A stretch of DNA of 64,000 nt, taken from positions 1 through 64,000 of the forward strand of contig JBGCFP010000101.1 of NCBI GenBank assembly GCA_045107005.1, in the 5' to 3' direction. Source of the stretch: JBCCMA01 sp045107005 (GTDB taxonomy: Bacteria > Pseudomonadota > Gammaproteobacteria > Steroidobacterales > JBCCMA01). Positions 36,592-46,800 of this stretch are shown here, piece after piece. The notes beneath the pieces were generated by a model that saw only the letters and a program-made list of their open reading frames with translations, did no database searches and was not told the origin of the DNA. The translations under genes and the position numbers were made by a program. Each line of letters begins with the position of its first letter. Within the stretch, counting starts at the first letter, position 1.

Positions 36592-37995
36592 TCACGGTGA
36601 CGGGCGATAACCGAAGAGCTTCCGACTTACGATCGCCTGTGCGACGCAATCGGGCACCATGGCCTGCCACTCGTCCTTCCCTTCGCCAATCATCTCCAAA
36701 ACCTGCGGGGAGTGAATGTCCAGGTACTCCTGCCGGATGTTGGCGAGCTCGACGATGCTGCCGCGTTCTTTCAGATACGCGAAAAGATGCTGTAAACCGT
36801 CGTCCAGATGAATGTCGCTCAAGGTATCGAGCTGCTCAGAATCCGGCACTCTCTGCGGGTAGATGAAGAGTTTGAGCGAGTCTTTGAACAGCCGACCGAG
36901 GCTTTCAAGAATGCCGCCATCGAGATGTTCGTAGTGACGCGCATCAAACAGGCTGCGCAACATGCCAATGCCCATCGCCATACCGATAGTGCGATCGGTG
37001 TAACGACTCAAATACGCCATCAGACGATAGTATTCGGGGAAGTCAGAGATCATGACCGTATGTCCCGTCGCCGCCAACACGTCTGCGCGGCTGACGAAAT
37101 CCTGTAAACACACGTCACCATCGCCAGACAGCGAGTGCATCGAAATTTCCATGATGGGCAGAGGATCACGATTGGCGTCATCCACCACGTCATCGAATTT
37201 GGCAATCGCTGACGCCAGCATGTCCATGTTGACGTGGGTCACTGGACGAAAGCGGCCACGCTCGATGATCAGCGAACGCTTTCGCAGTGCTTGTGACGGC
37301 TGCAGTACTGTGCCGTCCGCCGCAAACATCGCGGCGCCCGACAATCCCAGTTCAACGAGCTTCAAGCTCATCACTCGATTGTCGACAGCCGCATAACTGG
37401 GCCCCTGGAAATCAATCATGTCAATTTCGAGCCGTTGCGCCGACAGACCGTCGAGCAACGAGGCCACCAGTTTTAGCGGGTCCGCATCGCCTTTCAACGC
37501 ACCGTGAATCAGGTTAACGCCGACCAGCCCAAGCGCTTCTTGCTGCAACACGTTGGTGTCGTCCAGCATCCGCACGTGCACGATAATCGTGTTGTCTTCG
37601 CCATGCGATGCTGACTGAAAGCGGATTCCCATCCAGGCATGACAGTTGTTCGTGCCCAGATAGTTGCGTGCCGATACGGTATCGGCGAAGGAGAAGAAGC
37701 GCGTCGAGTCGCCGCGTGTCTCGGTTAGCCGATCGCGGTTGAGCCGTTGCTCGCAAGCGAGCATCGCTTCAAGACGTTCGCGGCAGACATAACGCTGACA
37801 CGTCCCGTAGATCGCGTCGCTGACTTTCATGTCGTAGGCGGAAATACTCTTTGAAATCGTGCCTGCCGCCGCGCCAGCGCGAAAGAACCAACGCACCACC
37901 TCCTGCCCAGCGCCGATTTCGGCGAAGGTGCCGTACAGGCTGTCGTCCAAATTGACGTCCAGTGCTTTTTCGAGCGTCGACAAAGGTGGCGACAT
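36592..37995 (-). CDS. Conserved protein of unknown function
   Basis: A 467-residue cytosolic-looking protein without signal peptide or membrane segments. Motifs that appear strongly constrained are LDDSLYGTFAEIGAGQEV near the start, SKSISAYDMKVSDAIYG, RYVCRERLEAML and TRFFSFADTVSARNY, with GTNNCHAWMGIRFQ. I have seen this family in many proteobacteria under inconsistent automatic names and know of no experimental function, so I give none. It is not obviously in an operon. Confidence 0.75.
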   Translation of the reverse strand: MSPPLSTLEKALDVNLDDSLYGTFAEIGAGQEVVRWFFRAGAAAGTISKSISAYDMKVSDAIYGTCQRYVCRERLEAMLACEQRLNRDRLTETRGDSTRFFSFADTVSARNYLGTNNCHAWMGIRFQSASHGEDNTIIVHVRMLDDTNVLQQEALGLVGVNLIHGALKGDADPLKLVASLLDGLSAQRLEIDMIDFQGPSYAAVDNRVMSLKLVELGLSGAAMFAADGTVLQPSQALRKRSLIIERGRFRPVTHVNMDMLASAIAKFDDVVDDANRDPLPIMEISMHSLSGDGDVCLQDFVSRADVLAATGHTVMISDFPEYYRLMAYLSRYTDRTIGMAMGIGMLRSLFDARHYEHLDGGILESLGRLFKDSLKLFIYPQRVPDSEQLDTLSDIHLDDGLQHLFAYLKERGSIVELANIRQEYLDIHSPQVLEMIGEGKDEWQAMVPDCVAQAIVSRKLFGYRPSP

Positions 37996-38273
37996 TGCGA
38001 ATCTCCAGTTCCAGCTATTCTTATCGTGTAGCGGCAGGTGTCACGAGAACTGAAGGGGAGCGACAAGGGAATGGTACTGCCAACTTAACTGGCTGGTGTG
38101 CCACCTCGTCTAGACAGCTGATAGCTTCCCATTGGACCGGCCACGATCCGGTAGGCACTTCCAGGCTATTCTTTGGGCTGAGCAGGCTTCGCCAACCGGA
38201 TGCGACGATGGAGAATCGCCTCATCCGATATCGGTGCCGGTGAGTGGAATTGGAGACAGACCGCGGCTTTCCC

Positions 38274-38480
38274 CTACGGATTCAGCCCACTTGGCCCGGG
38301 CGCGCCGAAGAAGCTGGCTCGCAGCAAACCAAGGTCCTGCGCATTCACGATGCCGTCGCCGTTCAGGTCGGCATCCTCGTCGGCGGCGAAAAACACCGAG
38401 CGCATCAGGCCGAGATCGACCACGTTGATCACGCCATCGTTGTTTAGATCGGCGTTGCACAGGTTGCCAAAGCCGTCACC
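38274..38480 (-). pseudogene. TSP3/dockerin-like gene truncated by IS256
   Basis: The C-terminal module is intact (GDGFGNLCNADLNND, two loops with LGLMRSVFF and LGLLRASFF, then APGPSGLNP and stop), but the sequence switches at about 38480 to an IS256 transposase on the opposite strand. All upstream coding sequence, including any signal peptide, is lost. Confidence 0.8.
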
Positions 38481-39028
38481 ATGTGTGTGGACGGCCTGAC
38501 GGGCTTCCCGGACGCCATCGAGACGGTGTACCCGAAAGCGAAAATCCAGCTGTGCATCGTGCACATGATGCGCAACAGCCTGAACTTCGTGTCTTGGAAG
38601 CAGCGCAAGGCCGTTGCCGCGGATCTCAAACGCATTTACAAATCCACGACCGTGGACGACGCCGAGCGCGAGCTCGACGCCTTCTGCGAACGCCGGGACG
38701 ATCCGTTGCCGACCATCGGTCTGATGTGGCGGCGCCACTGGCACAACCTCATTGCGCTCTACGATTACCCGATGGAAATCCGGAAAATCATTTACACGAC
38801 TAACGCCATCGAATCGCTCAACAGCCTGATCCGAAAACCGGTTCGCAAACGCAAGCTGTTCCCGAACGAGCGCGCAGCCTGCCCTTGGGGTATAACGCCG
38901 CGCTCAAAGTGGTGTATCTTGCGTCGATGGACGCGGCGAAGAAATGGAAGCGGCCAGTGCGGGACTGGAAGGCGGCTTTAAATCAGTTCGCCATCCTTTA
39001 CGATGGCGAGTACGACTTCAACTCATGA
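38481..39028 (+). pseudogene. IS256-family transposase fragment, frameshifted
   Basis: The C-terminal half of a Mutator/IS256 transposase: VDGLTGFPDAIETVYP (containing the second catalytic Asp), QLCIVHMMRNS, and TTNAIESLNSLIRK near the catalytic Glu. The frame breaks near 38880; the correct frame resumes about 38905 with LKVVYLASMDAAKKW and ends ALNQFAILYDGEYDFNS. The N-terminal half and left end are missing. It cannot encode an active enzyme. Confidence 0.85.
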
Positions 39029-39059
39029 ATCGGCGCTTACACAGTTACGTCGACAGTCT

Positions 39060-40724
39060 CGGGATCGCGGACAGACGTGGCGCCACGTGCGCAACCTGTC
39101 GATCACGCAATTTTATCGCATCGCCGCAGATGAAGCCGAACCGCTTTATAACGTGTGTGGCGGCACGCAGGACAACAACTCGCTGTGCGCGCCGTCGCGC
39201 ACCACCGTGGTCCACGGCATCACCAACTCCGACTGGGAAATGGTGCTGGGCGGCGACGGCTACAAGCCGCAGATCGATCCGACCGATCCCAATACCATCT
39301 ACGCTCAGTACCAGTACGGCGGCCTCGCTCGCTACGATCGCCGCACGCAGGAACGCATCTACATCACGCCGCACCCAAAGAGCGGGGCGACCGCTTACAA
39401 GTGGAACTGGAATACGCCGCTTCTGATCAGCCCGCACAATCCGCGTCGCCTGTACCACGCGGCCGAACGCGTTTTTCGTTCCGACGATCGTGGCGACTCG
39501 TGGAGCGTCATCCGCCCGGATCTCACACGACAGCTTGATCGCAATCAGTTAGAGGTCATGGGCCGCATCTGGAGCGTGGATGCCGTCGCCAAAAACGACT
39601 CGACATCGATGTATGGCAGCATCATTGGCCTCAGCGAAAGCCCGCGTGTCGAAGATCTCCTGTACGTTGGAACCGACGACGGTGTGATCAGCGTCAGCGA
39701 AGACGGTGACGACAACTGGCTGTACGTGGAAGGCGACCGGTGGGACAACCGGGAAAAAGGCTCGATGGGCAGCGGTTTCTTTGCCGCCCCCAACCCGGCT
39801 TATGGTGCGGTATTCAGCTACTACCTCGCCGATGACTCGCTTACGCAAAAAGAAGCGCGTCGCAAGAAGGAACTGGAGATTGAGAAAGACGGCGGCGACA
39901 CGCCCTATCCTTCCTGGGACACGCTGCGCGCGGAAGATCGCGAAGACAAGGCGCAGCTGGTACTGGTCGTACGTAACGAAGATGGCGAGGTCGTGCGCCG
40001 CATTCCCGCTGAGACCAAAAAAGGCCTGCATCGCTCAGCCTGGAACCTGCGCTTTGTTGCGACAGACCCGGTCAATCTGAACCCGCCGAAGGACCCACCC
40101 TACTGGGAGACGCCACCGATTGGCCCGCTCGCGTTGCCCGGTACCTATTCGGTCACGCTGGCAAGGCTCGGCGACAAGGGCTTTGAAGGCCTGACCAAAG
40201 CGCAGGAGTTTGACGTGGTCAGCCTCAATGCCAGCCCCGAAATCACGCGCGACCGGGACGCGCTGCTGGCGTTCCAAAAGGAGACGGCCCAACTGCGGCG
40301 TGCGGTCATGGGCGCCTCCGGTCTTACGGGGGAGATGCAGCAGCGGATCGATCACATGAAAGTGGCGCTGCGCGACACGGCCGCGGCTGAGGATAAACAC
40401 TTTGCACAACTTCGCGGACTTGAAGCGCGTCTCGACGATCTCAACCGCGCGCTTGCCGGCGACGCCACCGTGTCGTCACGCAACGAAGCCACGGCGTGGT
40501 CGATCGCCGGTCGCATCAACGCCGTTTATCTGGGACAAATCGAATCGCAGTCCGACGTCCCGCAGCTGTACAAAGAGTCGCTGGCAATTGCTCGCACTGA
40601 GTTTGAAACCGCTCAGAATGCCGCGCGCATTTTGCAGCGGAATCTGACGGCGTTTGAGGTGAAGATGGAAGCACTGGGTGCGCCGTGGACGCCGGGTCGC
40701 ACGCCGGTCTGGTCGCCGGAGTAG
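39060..40724 (+). pseudogene. 5'-truncated BNR/VPS10-like beta-propeller protein
   Basis: About 555 residues of the C-terminal part of a large extracellular sortilin/BNR-repeat protein of the kind annotated as glycosyl hydrolase: the FYRIAADEAEPLYNVCGGTQDNNS loop, WNWNTPLLISPHNPRRLYHAAERVFRSDDRGDSW, then a FlgD/Ig-like domain (LRFVATDPVNL) and a C-terminal helical region. The N-terminal propeller and signal peptide are missing because the gene begins at the right end of the IS256 fragment; the apparent ATG at 39003 lies in IS-derived sequence. The region aligns with the middle of the intact protein at 54859-57441. Confidence 0.75.
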
Positions 40725-40742
40725 CGGACACCTCATCGAAAA

Positions 40743-40779
40743 GGAACGGTCGTATCCATCTAAAGGATACGACCGTTCC
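40743..40779. terminator. Bidirectional terminator-like hairpin
   Basis: Perfect 15-base arms (GGAACGGTCGTATCC and its complement) around a seven-base loop, placed between the converging ends of the BNR remnant and the giant oxidase gene. No T run is present on either side. Confidence 0.65.
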
Positions 40780-40830
40780 GTCTTGCCTGGCACCGGCCCT
40801 GGCGGACGGGCCAAGCATTGGATCAATCGC

Positions 40831-43800
40831 TTACTGCGCCGTCACCCGCACATCGTCGATGCCCGCTTCGATCAGGCTGGGCACACCCGCGTCCGCCGCC
40901 TCGACCAGGATGTAGACGGTCTGTCCGGCGAAACTGCTCAGATCGACAACGGCCTCTTGCCACGCTCCGCCATCAATATTGGAGGCGCCGAGTTCTTCGA
41001 ACACCGTTTGCGTGTTGCTGCCCACAACTTTGACACGCAGGAAGTCGTCGGTCGTGCCGTTGTCGTAATGCGCAAAGTAGTACGAGAACGACAGCTCACT
41101 GCTTGCGCCGGCCGGCAACACAATCTCCGGTGAGCGCATCGACGTGACACCGTTGTCGATGTCGTCGACGCCGGCTGACGAACCGGCGTTGCCGCCCGTG
41201 ACCAGATAGTTGGTACCGCTAACGGCGTTGTCCAGCTGGTACGCGACACCGCTGATGGTCGTGGCCTGAGCGTTCGCTTGTTCCCACAAGCCAGTCGTCG
41301 CACTGTCTGTGCCATTGGGGTTGCGCATCCACAGCGATGCACCCTCAAAGTCGTCAATGAACAACTGGTCGCCAAACGGCGTTGGGTCGCTGTTGTCACC
41401 GATGCCATCGCCATCCGAGTCAAGCGTTTCCGTCGGATCGTTCGGGAACGCATCCAGATGATCGGCCACGCCGTCACCGTCCGAGTCCTGAGCGAAATAC
41501 TCCGTACCGATTACCGTCAGTGTGCCGTTACTCGGACGCTGCCACGCGACCGCTACATTGTCACCGCCACCGGCTTCCTTGTGCAGGACCTCGAGGTAGT
41601 AAGCCTCACCGGCAACCAGCTCGATGCTGGCGGACTGCTGCTGTGGATACTTCGTCCACAAACGCGATGTGGTCCAACCCGGCACGCTCGCAATCTCTAC
41701 CTTGTTCGCAGCGCTGCTGTCCGTGCTGAGATTGAGCTGGACGTTATCGTCGCCCGACACCCAGAACGTGTAGCTACCCGATTCGGGTGCGAAAAAGATG
41801 CCGCGAAGACGCGAACCGTAGTTATCCAGCACGTTAATCGGGCCTTCAAACGAAGCCAATTCTTCGAGCAACGCCGGGTTGTCCGGGAAATTGGCGGAGT
41901 TGGTCAGGTCCGCGACCGCGACACCACCAATGCCGGTGAACACGTCGCGCCAGATACCGGCACTGCGGGTCGGATCGTTCGGGAACAAGTCGATGTTGTC
42001 GGCCACGCCGTCGCCATCGCTGTCCTGGTTCGGACGATCCGGATCATTCGGGTACGGATCCGCGTTGTCGCCAATGCCGTCGCCGTCCGAGTCCGCGGTT
42101 TCCGTTGGATCGTTCGGGAACGCATCCGCGTTGTCACCAACTCCGTCGCTGTCAGAGTCGACGGTCTCGGTTGGATCATTCGGGAACGCGTCGCCGTTGT
42201 CACCCACGCCGTCACCATCGGTGTCCGTGGTCTCGGCAGGATCGCTCGGGAACGCATCAGCGTTGTCGCCCACACCGTCACCGTCGGTATCCGCCGACTC
42301 GTTTGGATCGTTGGGGAAGGCATCGCCGTTATCACCCACGCCGTCGCCATCCGTGTCCGTCGTTTCCGTTGGATCATTCGGGAACGCATCGGCATTGTTG
42401 CCCACACCGTCGCCGTCACTATCCACAGATTCGGTCGGGTCGTTAGGGAACGCATCGCCGTTGTCGCCCACGCCGTCACCGTCGGTGTCTGTGGTCTCCG
42501 TCGGGTCATTCGGGAACACATCGGCGTTGTCGCCCACGCCGTCGCCATCGCTATCGGCAGTTTCCGTCGGATCGTTGGGGAACGCATCGTCTTCGTCCGG
42601 GACACCGTCGCCGTCCGAGTCCACAAAGGCAACGCCCTCTTCTCTTCCGATCTGCTCGAGGTAAGCAACGAGATTGGTTAAATCAGCACCGCTCACGGTA
42701 TTGCCATCGTGAGCCGTCACGGCGACCGCCAACGTTGGCGCGCTGCCGTCATGCAGGTACGGCGCCGTCTTCCACACATCGCGCAACGTCGGCACGTCAA
42801 TGCCGGTCAGCGGACCGCCAAGACGCTCGCCGCTGGACGCATTGATAGTGCCGATGTCCGTCAACGTGGTGGCATCCTGACTGTTGGTGAAGCGCGTACC
42901 ACCGTGACAGGTGCCACAGCCGCTGGCTTCGAACACCAGCTTGCCAGCCGCGCCCGCAGTCGTCAGCGAACCGTCCTGATTGCGGTACGGGCTTTCATCA
43001 AACTCGTTCAGCGAGGCCAGGTACGCGGCCAGCGCGTCGAGGTCTGAACTGAAGCCAGCCTTGGTATCGCCCAGAGGCTCGTTGCGCGTGCCGGCAAAAA
43101 AGTCTGCATCGCTCATCAGGCCGGAGCCGGCCGACAGCGTCCGAATCTGACCTTCGAAATCCTGCAGCTCATCGAAGTTGGCGGACCAATGCAGGAAGCC
43201 GTGGCCCGTTGCCGCGCGGCCATTGAGCTCAATCGTGTTACGCAAACCTTCGCCGAAGCTGGTCATGTCCCACACACGGCCGTCTTCACCGCCGTCGTTG
43301 TGACAGGACGCGCAACTCATGTAGTTGTCGTGTGCCAGTCGGTCGTCCTCGGCGTCGTAGAACAACTGCTTACCAAGGAATACCGGCGCACTCAACGCCT
43401 CATTGCTGACGACATCCGTCGTCCCGAGCACGTTGGTCGCGGGCAGATCGGTTTCGATCATCTCGGCCAGATCAAAGCGCGACACACTGCGATCCATAAA
43501 GTTGTGCACGTAAGCCTTGCTGCCGTCGCTGGACAATGCGACACCTTGGGGCGCACGCCCGGTCGGCAGGCGCATCACTTCAAAGCCGTTGAGGATGTCG
43601 AACACGCCCAGTTCGCGACTGGTCTCCAGTGCCACCAGCAGATATCGGTTGCCGCCGGTGATCGCGGCGCCCGTACCAAGGCTCGCGTTGTCAAAGTCGA
43701 TACGCAGTGTGCCTTCGGTTTCCGTTGCCAGTTCAATTCTCGACACGTTACTGCGTACGGTCTGATCAAAGGTCATGCCGAAGTTACCGCGCAGCAGACC

Positions 43801-46800
43801 CGAGTCGATGTTGTCCTTCTTCGATGGCACGAACGCAAACGTGTTGTCGAAGGCGATGACCGGCGCGTTGAGATAGTTCGGCAAGCCCGGTCCCTGACTC
43901 TCCGATGTGGGCCGGTTGTCGTGCGTCAGAGCAATTGTGTTGCTCAGACTCATGGTAGCCGGGTCGACAGAGAACACTTGTGCGCCGCCGCCCGCGAAGT
44001 TGATGTCGACCGTCGCCTCACCCGGCACCGGTGGCGTGATGAAGTTACTGACGAGCAGTTTCGCATCGTCGTAGGTCATCGCGATGTGACGTGGCATACC
44101 GGACAACTGGATCTCGCTGATCAACGCCTGCGTTGCCGCATCGCGTTTTTGCACGGTCGCCAGTGCTTCGAGCACCACAAAGTATTCGCTGCCGGAGTTG
44201 TTGAACACCAAACCATGTGGTTGTGAGCCGTAAGGCAATGCCACCGTCGACTCCACCGCCAACGTTGCAGTGTTGATGATCGTGATGTTTGCGTCAGCCT
44301 TGTTCGCGACAAAGATTCGGGTTGCACTCGGCGCCTTGGCCAGTGACCACGGCTTCTCGCCAACGTCAATCTGTTGAATCAACGAACCGTCGGCCGACGA
44401 AACGGACACCGAGTCGTTGTCCGGGTTTACGTTCCAGATGCGATCACTGCCGCTGCTGTTTTCCACCAGCAACGTGGTCGAGTTGCGTGGTGCGGTCGGC
44501 AGCGCCACGATGTTCGACCCACCCGTTGGCGTCGAATCGCTGTTGTCGCCATAACCGTCGCCGTCTGAATCGAGGGTTTCGGTCGGGTCGTTCGGAAACG
44601 CGTCGCTATTGTCCCCGACACCATCGCCGTCCGTATCGACGGTTTCAGTCGGGTCGTTCGGGAAGGCATCCGCATTGTCACCGACGCCATCGCCATCGGA
44701 GTCGGCGGATTCCGTTGGGTCATTCGGGAACACGTCGGCGTTGTCGCCCACGCCGTCGCCATCCGTATCGGTCGTCTCCGTCGGATCGTTCGGGAACGCA
44801 TCCAGATTGTCCGGCACGCCGTCGCCGTCACTGTCCACGGCGTCGGCCGCCGTCAGCTTGATATCATCGATGCCGGCTTCGATCAGACTGCCGCCCGCTG
44901 CATCGGCTGCGGACACGAGCAAGTAGATCGACTGGCCTGCAAAGCTGTCCAGATTGACGTTGGCCTGCTGCCACGCCGCACCGGCGTCGGTGGTGTTGCC
45001 GAGCACTTCGAGTACTGTAACCGTGCTGCTGCCAACCACCTGCACGCGCAGGAAGTCGTCGGTCGTCGCGTTGGTGAGATGCGCAAGATAGTATTGGAAT
45101 GACAAGTCAATCGGCGTTGACGACGGCAGGTTGATCGACGGCGACCGGATTGAGGTTGTGCCGTTATCAATATCGTTGGTGCCAAGCCCAGCGCCCGCGC
45201 TGCCTTCGGTCACCAGGTACTGCGCGCCGCTGGCGGCGTCGGCGGTTTGCATCACGAGGCCGTTGCCGGTTTCTTCGGCATTCGCCGCTTCCCACAAGCC
45301 GGTTGTGGCCGTGTCCGTGCCGTTCGGATTGCGTGTCCAGCCGCTGTTGGTTTCGAAATCGTCCGCGAACAATACGTTACCAAATGGCGTCGGATCGGCG
45401 TTGTCGCCTATACCGTCACCGTCTGAGTCCATGGTTTCGGTTGGGTCGTTCGGGAAGGCGTCGAGACTGTCGGGCACGCCGTCACCGTCAGAGTCGGTGT
45501 CGAAGAACTGCCCGCCAATCACCGTAATCGTGTTGTCGCTTGGACGCTGCCACGCCACGGCTAGATTGTCGCCACCGGCCCCTTCTTTATGCAGCGCTTC
45601 CAGGTAATACGCTTCGCCCGCAATGAGTTGGATCGTCGCGGAACTTTGCTCGGGGAACTTCGTCCACTCACGTGAACCGGACCAACCAGGCACGCTCGCG
45701 ATTTCTGTTTTGTTCGCTGGGTTGAAGTTAGAGCTGAGATTGAGCTGGACATTGTCATCGCCTGCTACCCAGAAGGTGTAGCTGCCCGTCTCGGGCGCAA
45801 ACAGGATGCCGCGCATGCGCGTGCCGTAGTTGTCCAGAACGTCGGTTGGTCCTTCGAACGACGTCATCTGTTCAACCGTCGCCGGGTTGTCCGGGTAGTT
45901 GGCGGAGTTGGTCAGGTCGGTGACCGCGTTGCCGGCAATGCCGGTAAACACTTCGCGCCAGACGCCGGCACTGCGATTGGGATCGTTCGGGAACAGGTCA
46001 AAGCGGTCGGGTACGCCATCACCGTCCGAGTCCAGAATGGGTCGGGTCGGATCGTTGGGGTATGGATCGGCATTGTCGCCCAAACCATCGCCATCGGAGT
46101 CCATGGTCTCGGTCGGGTCGTTCGGGAACGCATCGGCATTGTCACCCACGCCGTCGCCATCCGTGTCTGCGGATTCCGCAGGGTCATTCGGGAACGCATC
46201 GCCATTGTCGCCGACCCCATCACCGTCGCTGTCCGTCGTTTCGTTCGGGTCGTTCGGGAACACGTCGGCGTTGTCGCCGACGCCGTCGCTGTCCGAATCG
46301 CGCCACTCCGTCGGATCGTTCGGGAACGCATCTTCGGAATCCGCGTAGCCATCACCATCGCTGTCGGTGAAGCTGCGCTGCACCTGAATGGTCTGACCAA
46401 TGGACGGTGTGTCGTTATCGTTCACAGCAAACAGCCAGTAGTTACCGGCGATCAGTACGTTCGGGTTCGCGTTCAAAGTTAGCGTAAACGTGCCGTCACC
46501 GTTGTTGACCGACGACACGGGCAGATACCGCTGGTCCGTGTTCACATGGTGAGTGGTCGCCGAAAGACGAACCATCGAAAAGCGCACCGTATCCGCGCCG
46601 GCAGCAACGGTGAACGTACCGCCGGTGCCAATAATTGGTGGCACATTTGACAGGGCCGGTCTCGACGCTGGCGAACCATCGTCATTGTAAAGATACGGCG
46701 GCGTGAAAATCTGGCCGTCAAGGTGGTTGGCTGCACAACCGGTGCCACACGCGCCACCGCCCGCAGAAAGTACGCGGCCGTCTTTCATCAGCAGCGACGT

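Noticed and set aside
41278..42681. A 467-codon plus-strand frame opposite the giant oxidase gene
   Set aside because: It is the complement of the Asp/Gly-rich TSP3 repeats, which lack stops in several frames; the translation is a Val/Arg-rich repeat with no protein character.
44289..44861. A 190-codon Arg/Ser/His-rich plus-strand frame
   Set aside because: It is another antisense shadow of TSP3 repeats in the giant gene.
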